44,606 bases of DNA from Thecamonas trahens ATCC 50062 (lineage: Eukaryota; Apusozoa; Apusomonadida; Apusomonadidae), in assembly GCF_000142905.1 (NCBI RefSeq), contig NW_013657660.1, forward strand, positions 474,090 through 518,695, read 5' to 3'. Under the pieces are notes generated by a model. The model did no database searches, was not told where the DNA came from, and worked only from the letters and a program-made list of their open reading frames with translations. Of the stretch, positions 17,222 through 27,100 are shown piece by piece. Positions within the stretch are counted from its first letter, which is position 1. The number at the start of each line of letters is the position of its first letter. The translations under genes and the position numbers were made by a program.

Positions 17222-18634
17222 TTAAAGTTGATGACCATTTCCCGGGCGAGCGCGATGTGGTAAGGTGGGCACCGGTTCGGCGTCGAGATGGGGCGAGAGA
17301 ATGACCCGGAGGAGGGCGGCGATGTACTGGGCGCCGATAGTGGGAAAGGCGTGCGAAGCACGGATGGCGGCGGCAGCTGCGCGGCCGCGAGCAACGAGAT
17401 CGGAGTGAGGAAGATCAGCGATAAGACGGAGGATGCGTGCGAGGTCGGGCGTCGAGACGCGGGCCCAGCGGTGGCCGGGATAGTGGTCTGCGCCGATGGT
17501 AGAGGCAAAGGAGACGAGCGGGTGTGGATCAAGGAGCCAGCCAGCATCCGGAGTGACAAAAGCTGGCGGGCCGGCAAAGGCAACTCCGACAACGGGCCGC
17601 CCGACAGCCATGGCCTCCATCAGCGGACGGCCCCAGCCTTCGCCGTGGGACGGAAGGACAACAACCGAAGCTGATCGGAGGAGCTCGGCCATGCCTTGCG
17701 AGGAGAGTACGGCTGTCGAGGCCTCGATGAGCGGAAAGGTGGCTTGGTCGCGACCCGCGAGCGCCGGCGAGTCTGCTACGATGGCTGCAATGGCGTGGTC
17801 GAGACTGCCGCCGGGAACCTGGGTGTGAAGGACGAGGCGGACGCGGTCGCGTTCGGTAAAGGCAGCGAGGTAGGCGGCGATGAGGCCGGCAACGTTCTTG
17901 CGGGAGGTCCAGCGACCAACATAGAGAAAGACAGAGTCGAGCTCGGGCAGCGAGTCGGGCGATGCCGCAAAGAGCGTCATGTCGACGGTCTGGCCGAGCG
18001 CTTCGACGGGCACATGGTTGTCGAGTGCGTCGGCAAAGATAGCAGTGGCGTGCGGCGTGGGCAGCCAGAGTGTGTCTGCCGATCGCAACGTCGCGAGCCA
18101 CGCCTCTGGAACCGAGTCGGTCTCGAACATGGTGCGGCCGACGAGGGCATCGGCGCGAGTCTCGTCTGCTAGCTCTGAGCAGGTCGCCCACAGCGGTGGC
18201 GGGAGATGGCAGACAATGACGAGGCGGGATGATCGAGGGCGATGCGAGCGACGGATGACTTCAGCTTGCTGCAGAGCAGCCATGAGAAACACGGCCTCGT
18301 CATTGTCGAGGCGGGCGAGGTGCTCGACTTCGAGCGGAAGACCACCATGGAGAGCGCCGACGACCAGCTCATGCTCGACTCGGCCATCGAGCATGGCAGC
18401 AGCAGCGGCGATGGCCCGAAGAGTAGCCAGCGCCTCGGTTCCATATCCACACGCATGTACAAACGGAGCTACCCAGATGACGGATAGCACAGGGCGCGGG
18501 TCATCCATGTCTGCACCCGTGCCTCCAGTGGCTGTGATGGTGCCGATGATGATGCTAACGATGATGATGATGATGATGCTGAAAGAGGCGAGACTGGGAG
18601 AAGTGCATGGTTGACCGAGGTGAGTAGATGCCAT
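17222..18634 (-). CDS. GT4-type (GT-B fold) glycosyltransferase with N-terminal membrane anchor
   Basis: The protein has 470 residues counting from the ATG at 18634; the frame is open upstream but without conserved content. A hydrophobic Ile-rich segment at about 17-35 (SIIIIIIVSIIIGT) would be a signal anchor, and a second ATG at 18508 (residue 43, MDDPRPVLSVIW) would give a soluble form. The catalytic part is a GT-B fold. The N-terminal Rossmann half starts VLSVIWVAPFVHACGYG. The C-terminal donor half contains FLYVGRWTSRKNVAGLI and the EX7E signature in GEGWGRPLMEAMAVGRPVVG, typical of families GT4 and GT1. Donor and acceptor sugars cannot be told from sequence. The gene is divergent from AspRS across 345 bp. 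Confidence 0.85.
   Translation of the reverse strand: MASTHLGQPCTSPSLASFSIIIIIIVSIIIGTITATGGTGADMDDPRPVLSVIWVAPFVHACGYGTEALATLRAIAAAAAMLDGRVEHELVVGALHGGLPLEVEHLARLDNDEAVFLMAALQQAEVIRRSHRPRSSRLVIVCHLPPPLWATCSELADETRADALVGRTMFETDSVPEAWLATLRSADTLWLPTPHATAIFADALDNHVPVEALGQTVDMTLFAASPDSLPELDSVFLYVGRWTSRKNVAGLIAAYLAAFTERDRVRLVLHTQVPGGSLDHAIAAIVADSPALAGRDQATFPLIEASTAVLSSQGMAELLRSASVVVLPSHGEGWGRPLMEAMAVGRPVVGVAFAGPPAFVTPDAGWLLDPHPLVSFASTIGADHYPGHRWARVSTPDLARILRLIADLPHSDLVARGRAAAAAIRASHAFPTIGAQYIAALLRVILSPHLDAEPVPTLPHRARPGNGHQL
18545..18580 (+). repeat. (GAT)n microsatellite coding the Ile-rich anchor
   Basis: GAT/GATGAT triplets on the + strand read as ATC/ATT (Ile) on the - strand, supplying most of the predicted membrane segment of the glycosyltransferase. 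Confidence 0.85.
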
Positions 18635-18979
18635 TGGCCACGGCAAGAATATCGAGGTCGAGTGGGAGAGTGACGTGGTTGGTTGTGGTGTTGTGTGTGG
18701 TTGCGTGGAGATGAGTTGTGAGCGGCAGCGAGGCTCAGTTCCGTGCCATCCATGCCATCGATGCCCAGCCGTCACTGCGAGGGATACTGTAGTCGTAGCG
18801 GTGGTAATGTTATGGATGTCGTCTGTGTGGTGGATGTGATGACGATGCGGATGGCTACCGATGGGTCGGATGTGATGCCAAGTCATCCCGGCCCGGGTTG
18901 GGGGAATCGATCCCACCAGTGGCGAGCTTGTGGCGAGTGACTCAAGCTTTGTCAGCGGCCACTTTACGCGACACGAGAG
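18635..18979. other. Divergent promoter region
   Basis: 345 bp lie between the glycosyltransferase (-) and AspRS (+) start codons. They are T/G-rich with GGATGTGATG-like degenerate repeats. No gene is visible, and both promoters must lie here. Confidence 0.5.
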
Positions 18980-20839
18980 ATGCTCGGCGGGCGAGTGACA
19001 AGGGCATGGAGCCATGTCTGGCGTAGAATGAGTAGCAGCAAGAAGTATATTCCTGGACTGGCAGAGGAAGAGCTCGGGTCGGAGGTGTCGGTCACGGGCT
19101 GGCTGGCTGGTGTCCGTCCAGCTGGACCGGCGACGGCGTTTGCAACTGTTCGCGATCGTGAGGGCGTGATTCAGGTTGTGGTCGACGGAAGCGCAGACGA
19201 ACTGCCGCCACTCGAGTCTGTGGTGCAAGTGAAAGGGCGCATCGAAGCGCGGCCGAGTCGGCAGAGGCGGACAAGTGCGGTGAATGCGATCGGCGAGCTG
19301 GAGATCCATGCCAAGGCCGAGGAGGTTGTGACGGTGGCGGCGGCAGCGAAGGAGCTCCCGATGTCACTGGTGGCCAAGAAGAACGCACCGCTGCCGGCTG
19401 AAGCGTTGCGGCTGGCGAACCGGCATCTGGACCTGCGGCGGCCGGAGCTGGTGGGCAACCTGCTCGCGCGAGCTGCGTTTCTCTCGGCCGCGCGGAGCGT
19501 GGTGGAGAGCGAGGGATTTGTTGAGGTGGAGACACCGATTCTGTTCAAGTCGACGCCTGAGGGCGCGCGTGAGTTTGTGGTGCCTGCGCGGGCAGTTCGT
19601 GGCGCGGCGTATGCCCTCCCACAGTCGCCGCAGCAATACAAGCAGCTGCTGATGAGCGCCGGCATCGATCGGTACTACCAGGTTGCGCGCTGCTTCCGCG
19701 ACGAGGACTCGCGGGCCGACCGGCAGCCCGAGTTTACCCAGCTGGATATCGAGGCCTCGTTTGTCACTGCTGGCGACATCCAAGGACTCATCGAGCGGGT
19801 GGTGAGTGCCGGCGTGCCGGCGTCGCTGCGGCGGGCAGCCGGGCACCGGCCGCAGCTTGCGGAGCTCGCCGCCGACGCGTCGGCACTGTCTGGCTTGCAG
19901 CATCCGTTCCCGCGGGTGAGCTACGCACAAGCGATGGCCGATTACGGGTCGGACAAACCGGATATGCGGTCGCGCGAGGCGCTGCTGCAGACTGCCGATG
20001 GGCTCGTCGGGTTCCGTGTTGCCAAGCTTGCGGGCGCACTATCGAAGCGCAAGCTGGGCGAGGTGGCGCGGCCGGACGGCGACGTCGAGATGGGCAAGGG
20101 CGCATACGTGCTGGGTGTGCCTAGCGACGACGCGGTGGCGGCACGGAACAAGGTGTTGGCTCTTGGCGGCAGCGAGACCAGCCTTGGGCGGCTGGCCGAG
20201 ACCTTTGGAGCCGAAGCGGGCGACGCGCTGGTGGTAGCGCCCGAGGCGATGCGGCCGACTCTGGGCAAGCTCCGGCTCCACGCACTGAAGATGGCGGCCG
20301 AGGCGGGGGTGAGTCAGCCTGTGGCGCACTCGGCGACCAACTTTACATGGATCACCGACTTTCCTCTGTTCGAGGTCGACGCCAGCTCTGGCGCGATCGC
20401 GTCGGCGCATCACCCGTTCACCGCGCCGCACGTGGACGACGTCGAGCTGCTTGCGGAGGGCATGGCGGCGTACAAGGCGACAGGCGAGACGAAGCAGCTG
20501 CTTGAAGTCCGGGCGCAGAGCTACGACCTGGTGCTCAACGGGGCGGAGCTCGGCGGCGGCTCGATCCGGATCCACCAGCCCGAGCTGCAGCGGGCAGTGC
20601 TCCGCGATGTGCTCGGCGTGACAGAGCCGGATGCGCTCTTTGGGCACCTCCTCCGTGCGCTCGGCCACGGAACGCCGCCGCACGGCGGTGTTGCGCTCGG
20701 CATCGACCGCCTCATGGCAACGCTTCTCGACACCGGAATTCGCGACGTGATCGCCTTTCCCAAGGCCGGCGGCGGGCGTGACTTGCTCACCGGCGCGCCG
20801 TCGACTGTCGATCTGAGCGAGTACCTCGCGACCAAGTAG
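18980..20839 (+). CDS. DARS2: Aspartyl-tRNA synthetase, bacterial/mitochondrial type
   Basis: This 619-residue protein charges tRNA-Asp with aspartate. It begins with the ATG at 18980. The first 17 residues (MLGGRVTRAWSHVWRRM) are Arg-rich, amphipathic and free of acids, as expected of a mitochondrial targeting peptide; an internal ATG at residue 17 would remove it. An OB-fold anticodon domain follows (about 25-125). Class-II motif 2 is RYYQVARCFRDEDSRADRQ with PEFTQLDIE (about 231-259). The bacterial-type GAD insertion domain (about 300-430), the flipping/active-site motif HHPFTAP, and YDLVLNGAELGGGSIRIH lead to motif 3 (GVALGIDRLMATLL, about 570-584) and AFPK. The GAD insertion separates it from cytosolic eukaryotic AspRS. 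It could be AspRS or a non-discriminating Asp/Asn enzyme. Confidence 0.95.
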   Translation: MLGGRVTRAWSHVWRRMSSSKKYIPGLAEEELGSEVSVTGWLAGVRPAGPATAFATVRDREGVIQVVVDGSADELPPLESVVQVKGRIEARPSRQRRTSAVNAIGELEIHAKAEEVVTVAAAAKELPMSLVAKKNAPLPAEALRLANRHLDLRRPELVGNLLARAAFLSAARSVVESEGFVEVETPILFKSTPEGAREFVVPARAVRGAAYALPQSPQQYKQLLMSAGIDRYYQVARCFRDEDSRADRQPEFTQLDIEASFVTAGDIQGLIERVVSAGVPASLRRAAGHRPQLAELAADASALSGLQHPFPRVSYAQAMADYGSDKPDMRSREALLQTADGLVGFRVAKLAGALSKRKLGEVARPDGDVEMGKGAYVLGVPSDDAVAARNKVLALGGSETSLGRLAETFGAEAGDALVVAPEAMRPTLGKLRLHALKMAAEAGVSQPVAHSATNFTWITDFPLFEVDASSGAIASAHHPFTAPHVDDVELLAEGMAAYKATGETKQLLEVRAQSYDLVLNGAELGGGSIRIHQPELQRAVLRDVLGVTEPDALFGHLLRALGHGTPPHGGVALGIDRLMATLLDTGIRDVIAFPKAGGGRDLLTGAPSTVDLSEYLATK

Positions 20840-21179
20840 CTATGGCTGGCTAGCTATGGCTGGCTGGCGATGGAGTGCAAGTCATTCGATGGTCTCGTTG
20901 AGTGTTCGCGAAGGCTGTGCATATTTTTGAGCCGCAAGATAGGCGGTCGTGGAAAAGTGACAGGGAAATGGGCGGTGCGATGTAATGGTGGAGCATGTCT
21001 CGATTGGCTGGTGGAAGGGGGGGTGTTACCGGGACAGACGGCTGACGGAGCTCAAAGGTGGGGTCGGGCAGTGTTGGGAGGGGATGCGGGACACACTTGT
21101 CGCGATGGCTTCACATGGGCGTGAGCTGGATGCGTCCATTGGGCCTGAGCAAGCGCCCCATGGACGTAGTGCAGACATT
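20840..21179. other. Intergenic region upstream of the kelch gene
   Basis: 340 bp follow the AspRS stop. An immediate tandem copy of GCTATGGCTGGCTA-like sequence occurs at 20840-20870. The kelch frame is open from 20985, so the true start of that gene may lie inside this stretch (ATG at 21084 or 21105). Confidence 0.5.
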
Positions 21180-24103
21180 ATGGTAGAGTGGGATCCTGTA
21201 GAGACTGATGGAGTACCATCAGCTCGTAAAGGCTCTGCCATGGGTGTGTGGAACAACCAGCCGCTGCTGTTTGGAGGTGACGGTGGTCGTGGTGTCCGCT
21301 ACAACGATGTCTTCCTCATGGACACCGGTATGTTCTTCCTCTTTCCTACACCCATACCCCCCCCCCCCCTTCACCCCTCACATGCCTGCAACCTCGCCAT
21401 TGGCCTGTGACCTCGTCGGTCGTCAGCGACACGCGTGCTTTCGGCGAAAAGGGTCGCACCGCCCGACCGCCGCCTACCTCCCCCCTCCCCCCCCCCCCCC
21501 GTCCTCCCCCGTCCTCCCTCTTCCTCCTCCCCCCCCCCCTCTACCACTCACCATCTACATACCCGTATGTGTGTCATGTTTCCCTCCTCCCTTTCTCTAT
21601 GTCTCGCTCGTTCGGCTACATTTGGCTTTTCGCTTGTCCGGCTCGGCTCGGGTCGGCACGGCATGGCTCGGCTTCCGCTCGCTCTCCCGCTTTCCTTATT
21701 CTGGGTTGTTGGCGGGGTGTGCGATGGTCATGGTGATGATGACCATGGGGTGGGGTGGGGCGGGATGGCGATGATGATGGATTTTGGCGTGGTTGTGGTG
21801 GCGTGGGTGTGGTGGCGTGATGTGGTGGTGGTTGCATGGTGGCTATGATGGCTGGTTTGGTTGGCGTGGTGTGGCGATGGTCGTCGGCTCGGCGTGTGGT
21901 ATCATGGCCTGCTCCAGAATCCATGCGATGGAAGGAGGTGTGCTGCCAGCCGTCGCTGGACGGCTACTTTCCGCCACCGCTGTCGTACCATGCGATGGTG
22001 GTGTGGCGGCACTTTGCGGTGGTGTTTGGCGGCTACGACGACACGCACACCAACGACGTGCGGCTGCTGAATCTGCTGACAATGACATGGACGCTGGCGC
22101 GTGTGCGCGGCGACGTGCCGTCGAAGCGGTACGGACACACCATGTGCTTGTGGGGCGACCAGGCGATTGTGATGGGCGGGCAGACGATGAATGGTGGGGC
22201 CGTGGACGATATGTTTGTGCTCAATCTGGAGACAATGACTTGGCGGGAGGTGAGCGCGCGCGGCAACGGACCGCCGGCGTCGTGCTATCACACCATGACG
22301 GTGTGGAAGGACACGGCGTTTACCTTTGGCGGCAACGCCGAGACCGACGTGTTTCTCCTCGACCTGCCGACCATGGTGTGGCGGCGGATTACGCCCGATG
22401 GCGACGGGCCGTCGAAGCGGTTCGGGCACACGGCGGCGGTGTGGCACGACCTCGCGGTCATTGTGTGCGGGCGTCATGGGACGATGTGCAATGCCGACGT
22501 GTACGTCCTCTCACTCGGGCACGACTCGATGATGTGGCTCCCATTCTCGATCGACGGCTCGTTTGTGGGCGAGCGGCACGCTCACTCGATGGTGGTCATC
22601 GGGGCCAAGGCGTACGTGGTGGGCGGGCATGGCGGGACGTACTATAACGACACACAGGTCCTCCGGCTCGACATCATGGCGTGGATGGCGACGTCTTACA
22701 CACCGGACCAGCGCGACGGGCATGTCATGTTCATTCACAACGACGAGGCGTACCTGTGGGGCGGCGACGGCGGCGGCGGGCGGCGGTTCCAGGACCTCTC
22801 GGCGCTCAATCCCAAGACCAACCGGTGGCGGCGGGTGACCCAGAGCGGCGACGTGCCGTCGGCGCGGTCGTACCACGCCATCGCGCGGTGGACGCCTGAG
22901 AAGTTGCTGCTCTTTGGCGGCTTTGACCACTCGTACTGCGACGACCTCTATGAGCTCGACCTCACCTCGCCCGAGGAGCCCGAGTGGCGGCGGCTGGAGA
23001 CCGGCGGCGACCAGCCGATGCCTCGCTACGGCCATTCGTTTACTACGGTCGGCTCGCGGGCATACCTGTTTGGCGGCAAGGGCCACGCCAACGTCTTCTT
23101 CGGGAATGAGCTCGAAGTCCTCGATCTGGACACGCTGACGTGGTCCGTTCTGGAGACGAGTGGGGAGGCACCGGCGCGGCGCTACGGCCAGTGCGCTTTT
23201 GTCTACCGCAACGTGTACTACGTTGTGGGTGGCTCTGGTGTCGAGTTTTACAACGACGTCCACGCGCTCGATCTCGAGACGCGGACGTGGTCGCGGGTCA
23301 AGACCCACGGGCGCCAACCGTCGGTTCGGTCGTACCACTCGGTCGCGCTGTGGGGCGCCAAGGCCGTGGTCTTTGGCGGCGACCACGGCGGCGGTGAGCG
23401 GTTCAATGACGTCCACATCCTCGACCTTCGCTCGATGCGCTGGCTCGAAGTGGTGACCAAGGGTCCCATTCCGGCTGTCCGCTGCACCCACACCTTTTCC
23501 ATTGTTGGCTCGCGTGGCATTCTGTTTGGCGGGCGCGACGCAGGCACATACTACAACGATGTGCGGTACCTTAACCTCGACCCGGGCGTCTCGGCCGTGG
23601 CAGACCTCTTCTGCACCATCCGCATTATCATTGACAACGGCCTCACTCAAGAGCTGGCGCGTACAACTGAGAACCACGACCTGCTCACCTTTCTGGACAT
23701 TGTCTCGCAGCTGCCGTCTGAGCTCGTCCTCCTCGTCTGCTCGTTCTCGATCGAGTTCCCCCCGACGCGCATGCCGTCGGACGCCATCCTCGATCACCAC
23801 CGCGCCGCCATCCCGTCGCCGCTGCAGAACCATGCCGCCGGCCTCTCGTCCATCATTGTCTCTGTCTGCGAGTATGTGTACGGGGATCTCAACGACATCT
23901 CAAAGACCTCCTTTAAGGGCTGCCTCGTCAAGGACCTCCTCGCTCGCATCCGCACCTGCATCATCACCAACTTTGATCTGCCCACCTTTATCCTCCACAA
24001 GGATCGTGTTCATGTCACCAACTTTCTTAAGCGCCGCATGGACGAGTATGGCCAGAACTGGGACAAGCTCGGTTCGGCCAAGCTCACCATCCCGCGCTCG
24101 TGA
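21180..24103 (+). CDS. Twelve-repeat kelch protein (two exons)
   Basis: I join 21180-21327 to 21918-24103, giving 777 residues. The ATG at 21180 has a good context (A at -3, G at +4); in-frame ATGs at 21105 and 21084 are alternatives. Exon 1 ends inside a kelch motif at NDVFLMDT, and exon 2 resumes with ESMRWKEV, which completes the blade in the correct phase. Twelve kelch motifs can be counted, each with a small residue plus Pro, an Arg/Tyr-His pair, a Trp and a GG followed by a N/D-D-V/L strand. That would make two six-bladed beta-propellers. About 190 C-terminal residues (from DLFCTIRIIID to the stop) are helical and unrecognised. Kelch propellers bind protein partners; no BTB or F-box is seen. 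The stop is 15 bp from that of the furry gene. Confidence 0.85.
21328..21917 (+). other. Intron of the kelch gene (590 bp)
   Basis: The donor is G|GTATGT at 21328 and the acceptor CTCCAG|AA at 21916-21917. The phase is 1 at both ends, and the splice makes the codon GAA. The intron holds long C runs (21360-21371 and 21480-21545) and T/G-rich sequence, and its own reading frames have no kelch pattern. Confidence 0.8.
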
Positions 24104-24118
24104 CCCGCTGCCTACGCA

Positions 24119-27100
24119 CTACTCGTCCGAGAACGTAAAGTCGCTGGATCCCGAGTCGTGTCCCAACTCGTGGTCGTCTGACGTGTGTCCCAGCTCGTGA
24201 TCGTCGGATGGATGTGAGGAAGGATGGGCTCCGAGCTGGGGGCTAGACTCGATGTTCGTTCCCGCCTCGACTTCCGACTCGGCTTCTGCCTCGGCCTTTG
24301 GCTCGGCTTCTGCCTCGGCTCCTGCCTCTGCCTCACCCACCGCCACCTCGGTCTTTGCCTCGGCATCGGCGCCAGCCACAGTCTCGGGCACCATCTCAGC
24401 ATCGGTCTTGTCCTTGCGCTGTCTCTTACCCAGACCCTTACCCTTGGTCTTGGCCTTGGCCTTCCCCTTCTCCTTACGCCTGGCACGAGTTGTGGTCTCG
24501 GCAACTTTGACGTCCGGAACAGGCACGCCGCGCGGCTGCTGCAGCCGGGCATCAAGCGAGCCAAGGTACGGGCCGAGGAGCTGAAGGACACCTGCGAGCG
24601 AGGCGTTGTACCTAAAGTGTGGCAGGAGTGCAGCGTCGGCCGACGACCAGCCGGGCGTGTACTCGAGTGGGGTGGCGCGGACAAAGTTGAAGACCCGCCC
24701 AGGCACCGCGTCGGTGTCTAGGTCAGGAAGGACGCGGAAGAGGTAGCGGAGAAGCTCGGCACGGATGTCGTGCATTCGCGAGTCGTGCGAGAACGAGTTG
24801 GCCACGACAAGCTCGGCCACATCCTCGTACTGGCTCGGCGAAAGCTCAAAGTGGGCGTAGCGAGAAAGCGCGGCGTGAAGGAGCCGGAGGACCGGCCAGC
24901 GCCAGCCTACCGGCCCGTCTTCGGCTAGCTGGCGGAGAACAACAAGGACAAAGCCGTACGTGGCGTAGCCCGGCCAGAGCTGCGCCACCGCGTCGAGGAG
25001 CGCGTTGGCAAACGCGGGATCATCGGCAGAGCCGCTCTGCCACTCGCCCAGCAGCCTCGTCAGGCTCTCGCCCACAACGCTCTTGGCGCCAAGAGTGGCC
25101 CGTGTCAGCGCCGTCGCACGCTCAACCCACGCCGAGCTCTTGAGCTGCGAGCGCTCGGCCATGGCCCGCGCCGCATGGACCAACAGCGCCACAACAAACA
25201 TCCGCGGGGCGTCCTCTGATCCGTCGTCGCCCGGGCCCAGCTGCGCAGACAGCGACGCCATCAGTTCCATGGTTTGGTCCTGGAGCGCAGAGACCGAGAG
25301 CCCGTTGAGGAGGCCGATGGAGAGATACGCCGCCGCGTCCGGGCCCCACTGCGAGACCATATAGTCGAGAACAGTGTGGTCGTCCACAGTGGCCACTTTG
25401 AGGGCAGACCCGACCAGCTGCAGACCGGCTGCAAAGAGCGCGGTAAACGGAGCTGAGACGCAAAACGAGCCGATGGCACCCACCACGGCCGCACTCGCGC
25501 CGGGCTCCGGCCCGCAGCCGACCAGCGCAACCAGGCCAGCCACGGCCGCCGCGCACACCGCCTGCTTGTCGCCAAGCTCTGCACTTCGCGGCGGCCGCCA
25601 CTGCTCCATCTCGTCGGCGAGCACATGGCCGAGCACAAGGACTGCGGGCGCAACGTCGTCAGCAAGCACCCCCTCGCTCTCGCCGGCAACCAGCGTCGCG
25701 TACACTTTGAGGGAGAGACCCGCCAGCGGCGCACAGAACCGCGAGAGTCCCCACTGCATAGCGGCGTCAGCCCAGTCCTCGACAAGATCTTTGCCGCGCT
25801 CACTGATGGCGCGGAGTTTGTCAACCACGGCCACAATGGTGGCGGCTGGCCCGGAACCCGAAGCTGCGGCAGAGCCAGGGCGGGGTTCGACGGCCAACGG
25901 CGAGGTCCGGGCCGCCAGAGCTGACGGCGGGAGAAAGACCGCGTCGACCCAAGCAAGCTCGGCCGCCACGTCGGCCATCGCCGAAGTCGCCGCGAGCTGA
26001 GCCTTCAGCAGGACGGCAATGATGGTGTCGACCGAGTAGTGCAGCGAGCGCGCAAGCGGCTCGGCCTCGGTACCGGCGTCGGCAGCGTCCAGCACACCGC
26101 GGACAAGGAGGCAGAGGTGAAGCAGGTGGACACGCGCACGCAATATCGAGGCCATGCCGTACTCTGTTGCCACCACTGCACCAAGCAAGAGCAGACCGCG
26201 AGTGACAAGGTCGGTGCCCTCGCGCGACGGGACGCTCGCCAACCACTCGGCCCAGGCCACCGCGGTCGACTCGGCACCTGGAGGCACAAGCTCGCGGCCG
26301 GGCGCCAGCACCGTTTCCAACAACGCGTCGACAAACAACGCCGCCGACGACGACCGCGCCAGGTAGTGAGCGACGGCGCGGGCTGCGGCGTTGTCAACTT
26401 TTGCGGAACCGGAGGTTGTTGCCGGCGCAATGCCGCACGGCGCGTCGGAGGTCAGCATTGGCGCCGCTGTTCGCGCGAGCAGAAACTTGGCAAAGACAGC
26501 GACGACTGCGCCTGGGGCCGCGGCGCGGGCGCGGTACGAGGCCGGCGAGCCTGGAGTGGCGGGCTGCGCGCGCGAGTCGCCGCCACTGCCGATGCCTGCG
26601 GTGTGCTCGACGACCGCAAGGCACCACAGCTCCTGCAGCGCAAAGTCGAGGGCACGACCGTAGGGCAGGACAGCCTTGGTGAGAGCAAAGAGCGAAGCAA
26701 GGATGGCCCACACGTCCTGAGTCGAGGCGAGGACGCCGGCGCGGACAAGGCGCGGGACAGTGCCTGCAAACGGGGCAAAGGTCCGGAGCATGCGGGCGTA
26801 CGCCCCGGCCGGGCCGTTGCCGCCGAGCTCGACGGCGTGCGCAACCGGAGCATGCCACTCCATAAGCTCGACAAGAAGTGGTGCGGTGAGCTTGGGCGCA
26901 CGCTCTGCGAGCGCTGCGGCGTACCGCACCGCAGCCTCAAGATACGCCGAGGCCTCTTCCGAGCTACCGGCGTCCAGCGGGAGCGCGGGACCGGCGTCGA
27001 GATCCAGAGCCGGCGACGAGTCGCACGGGCCGTCGGAGGTCCACAGTACAACCAGTCCGTTGCGCGAAGCCTTGGCGAGGAGAACTGCGAGGCGGAGCGC

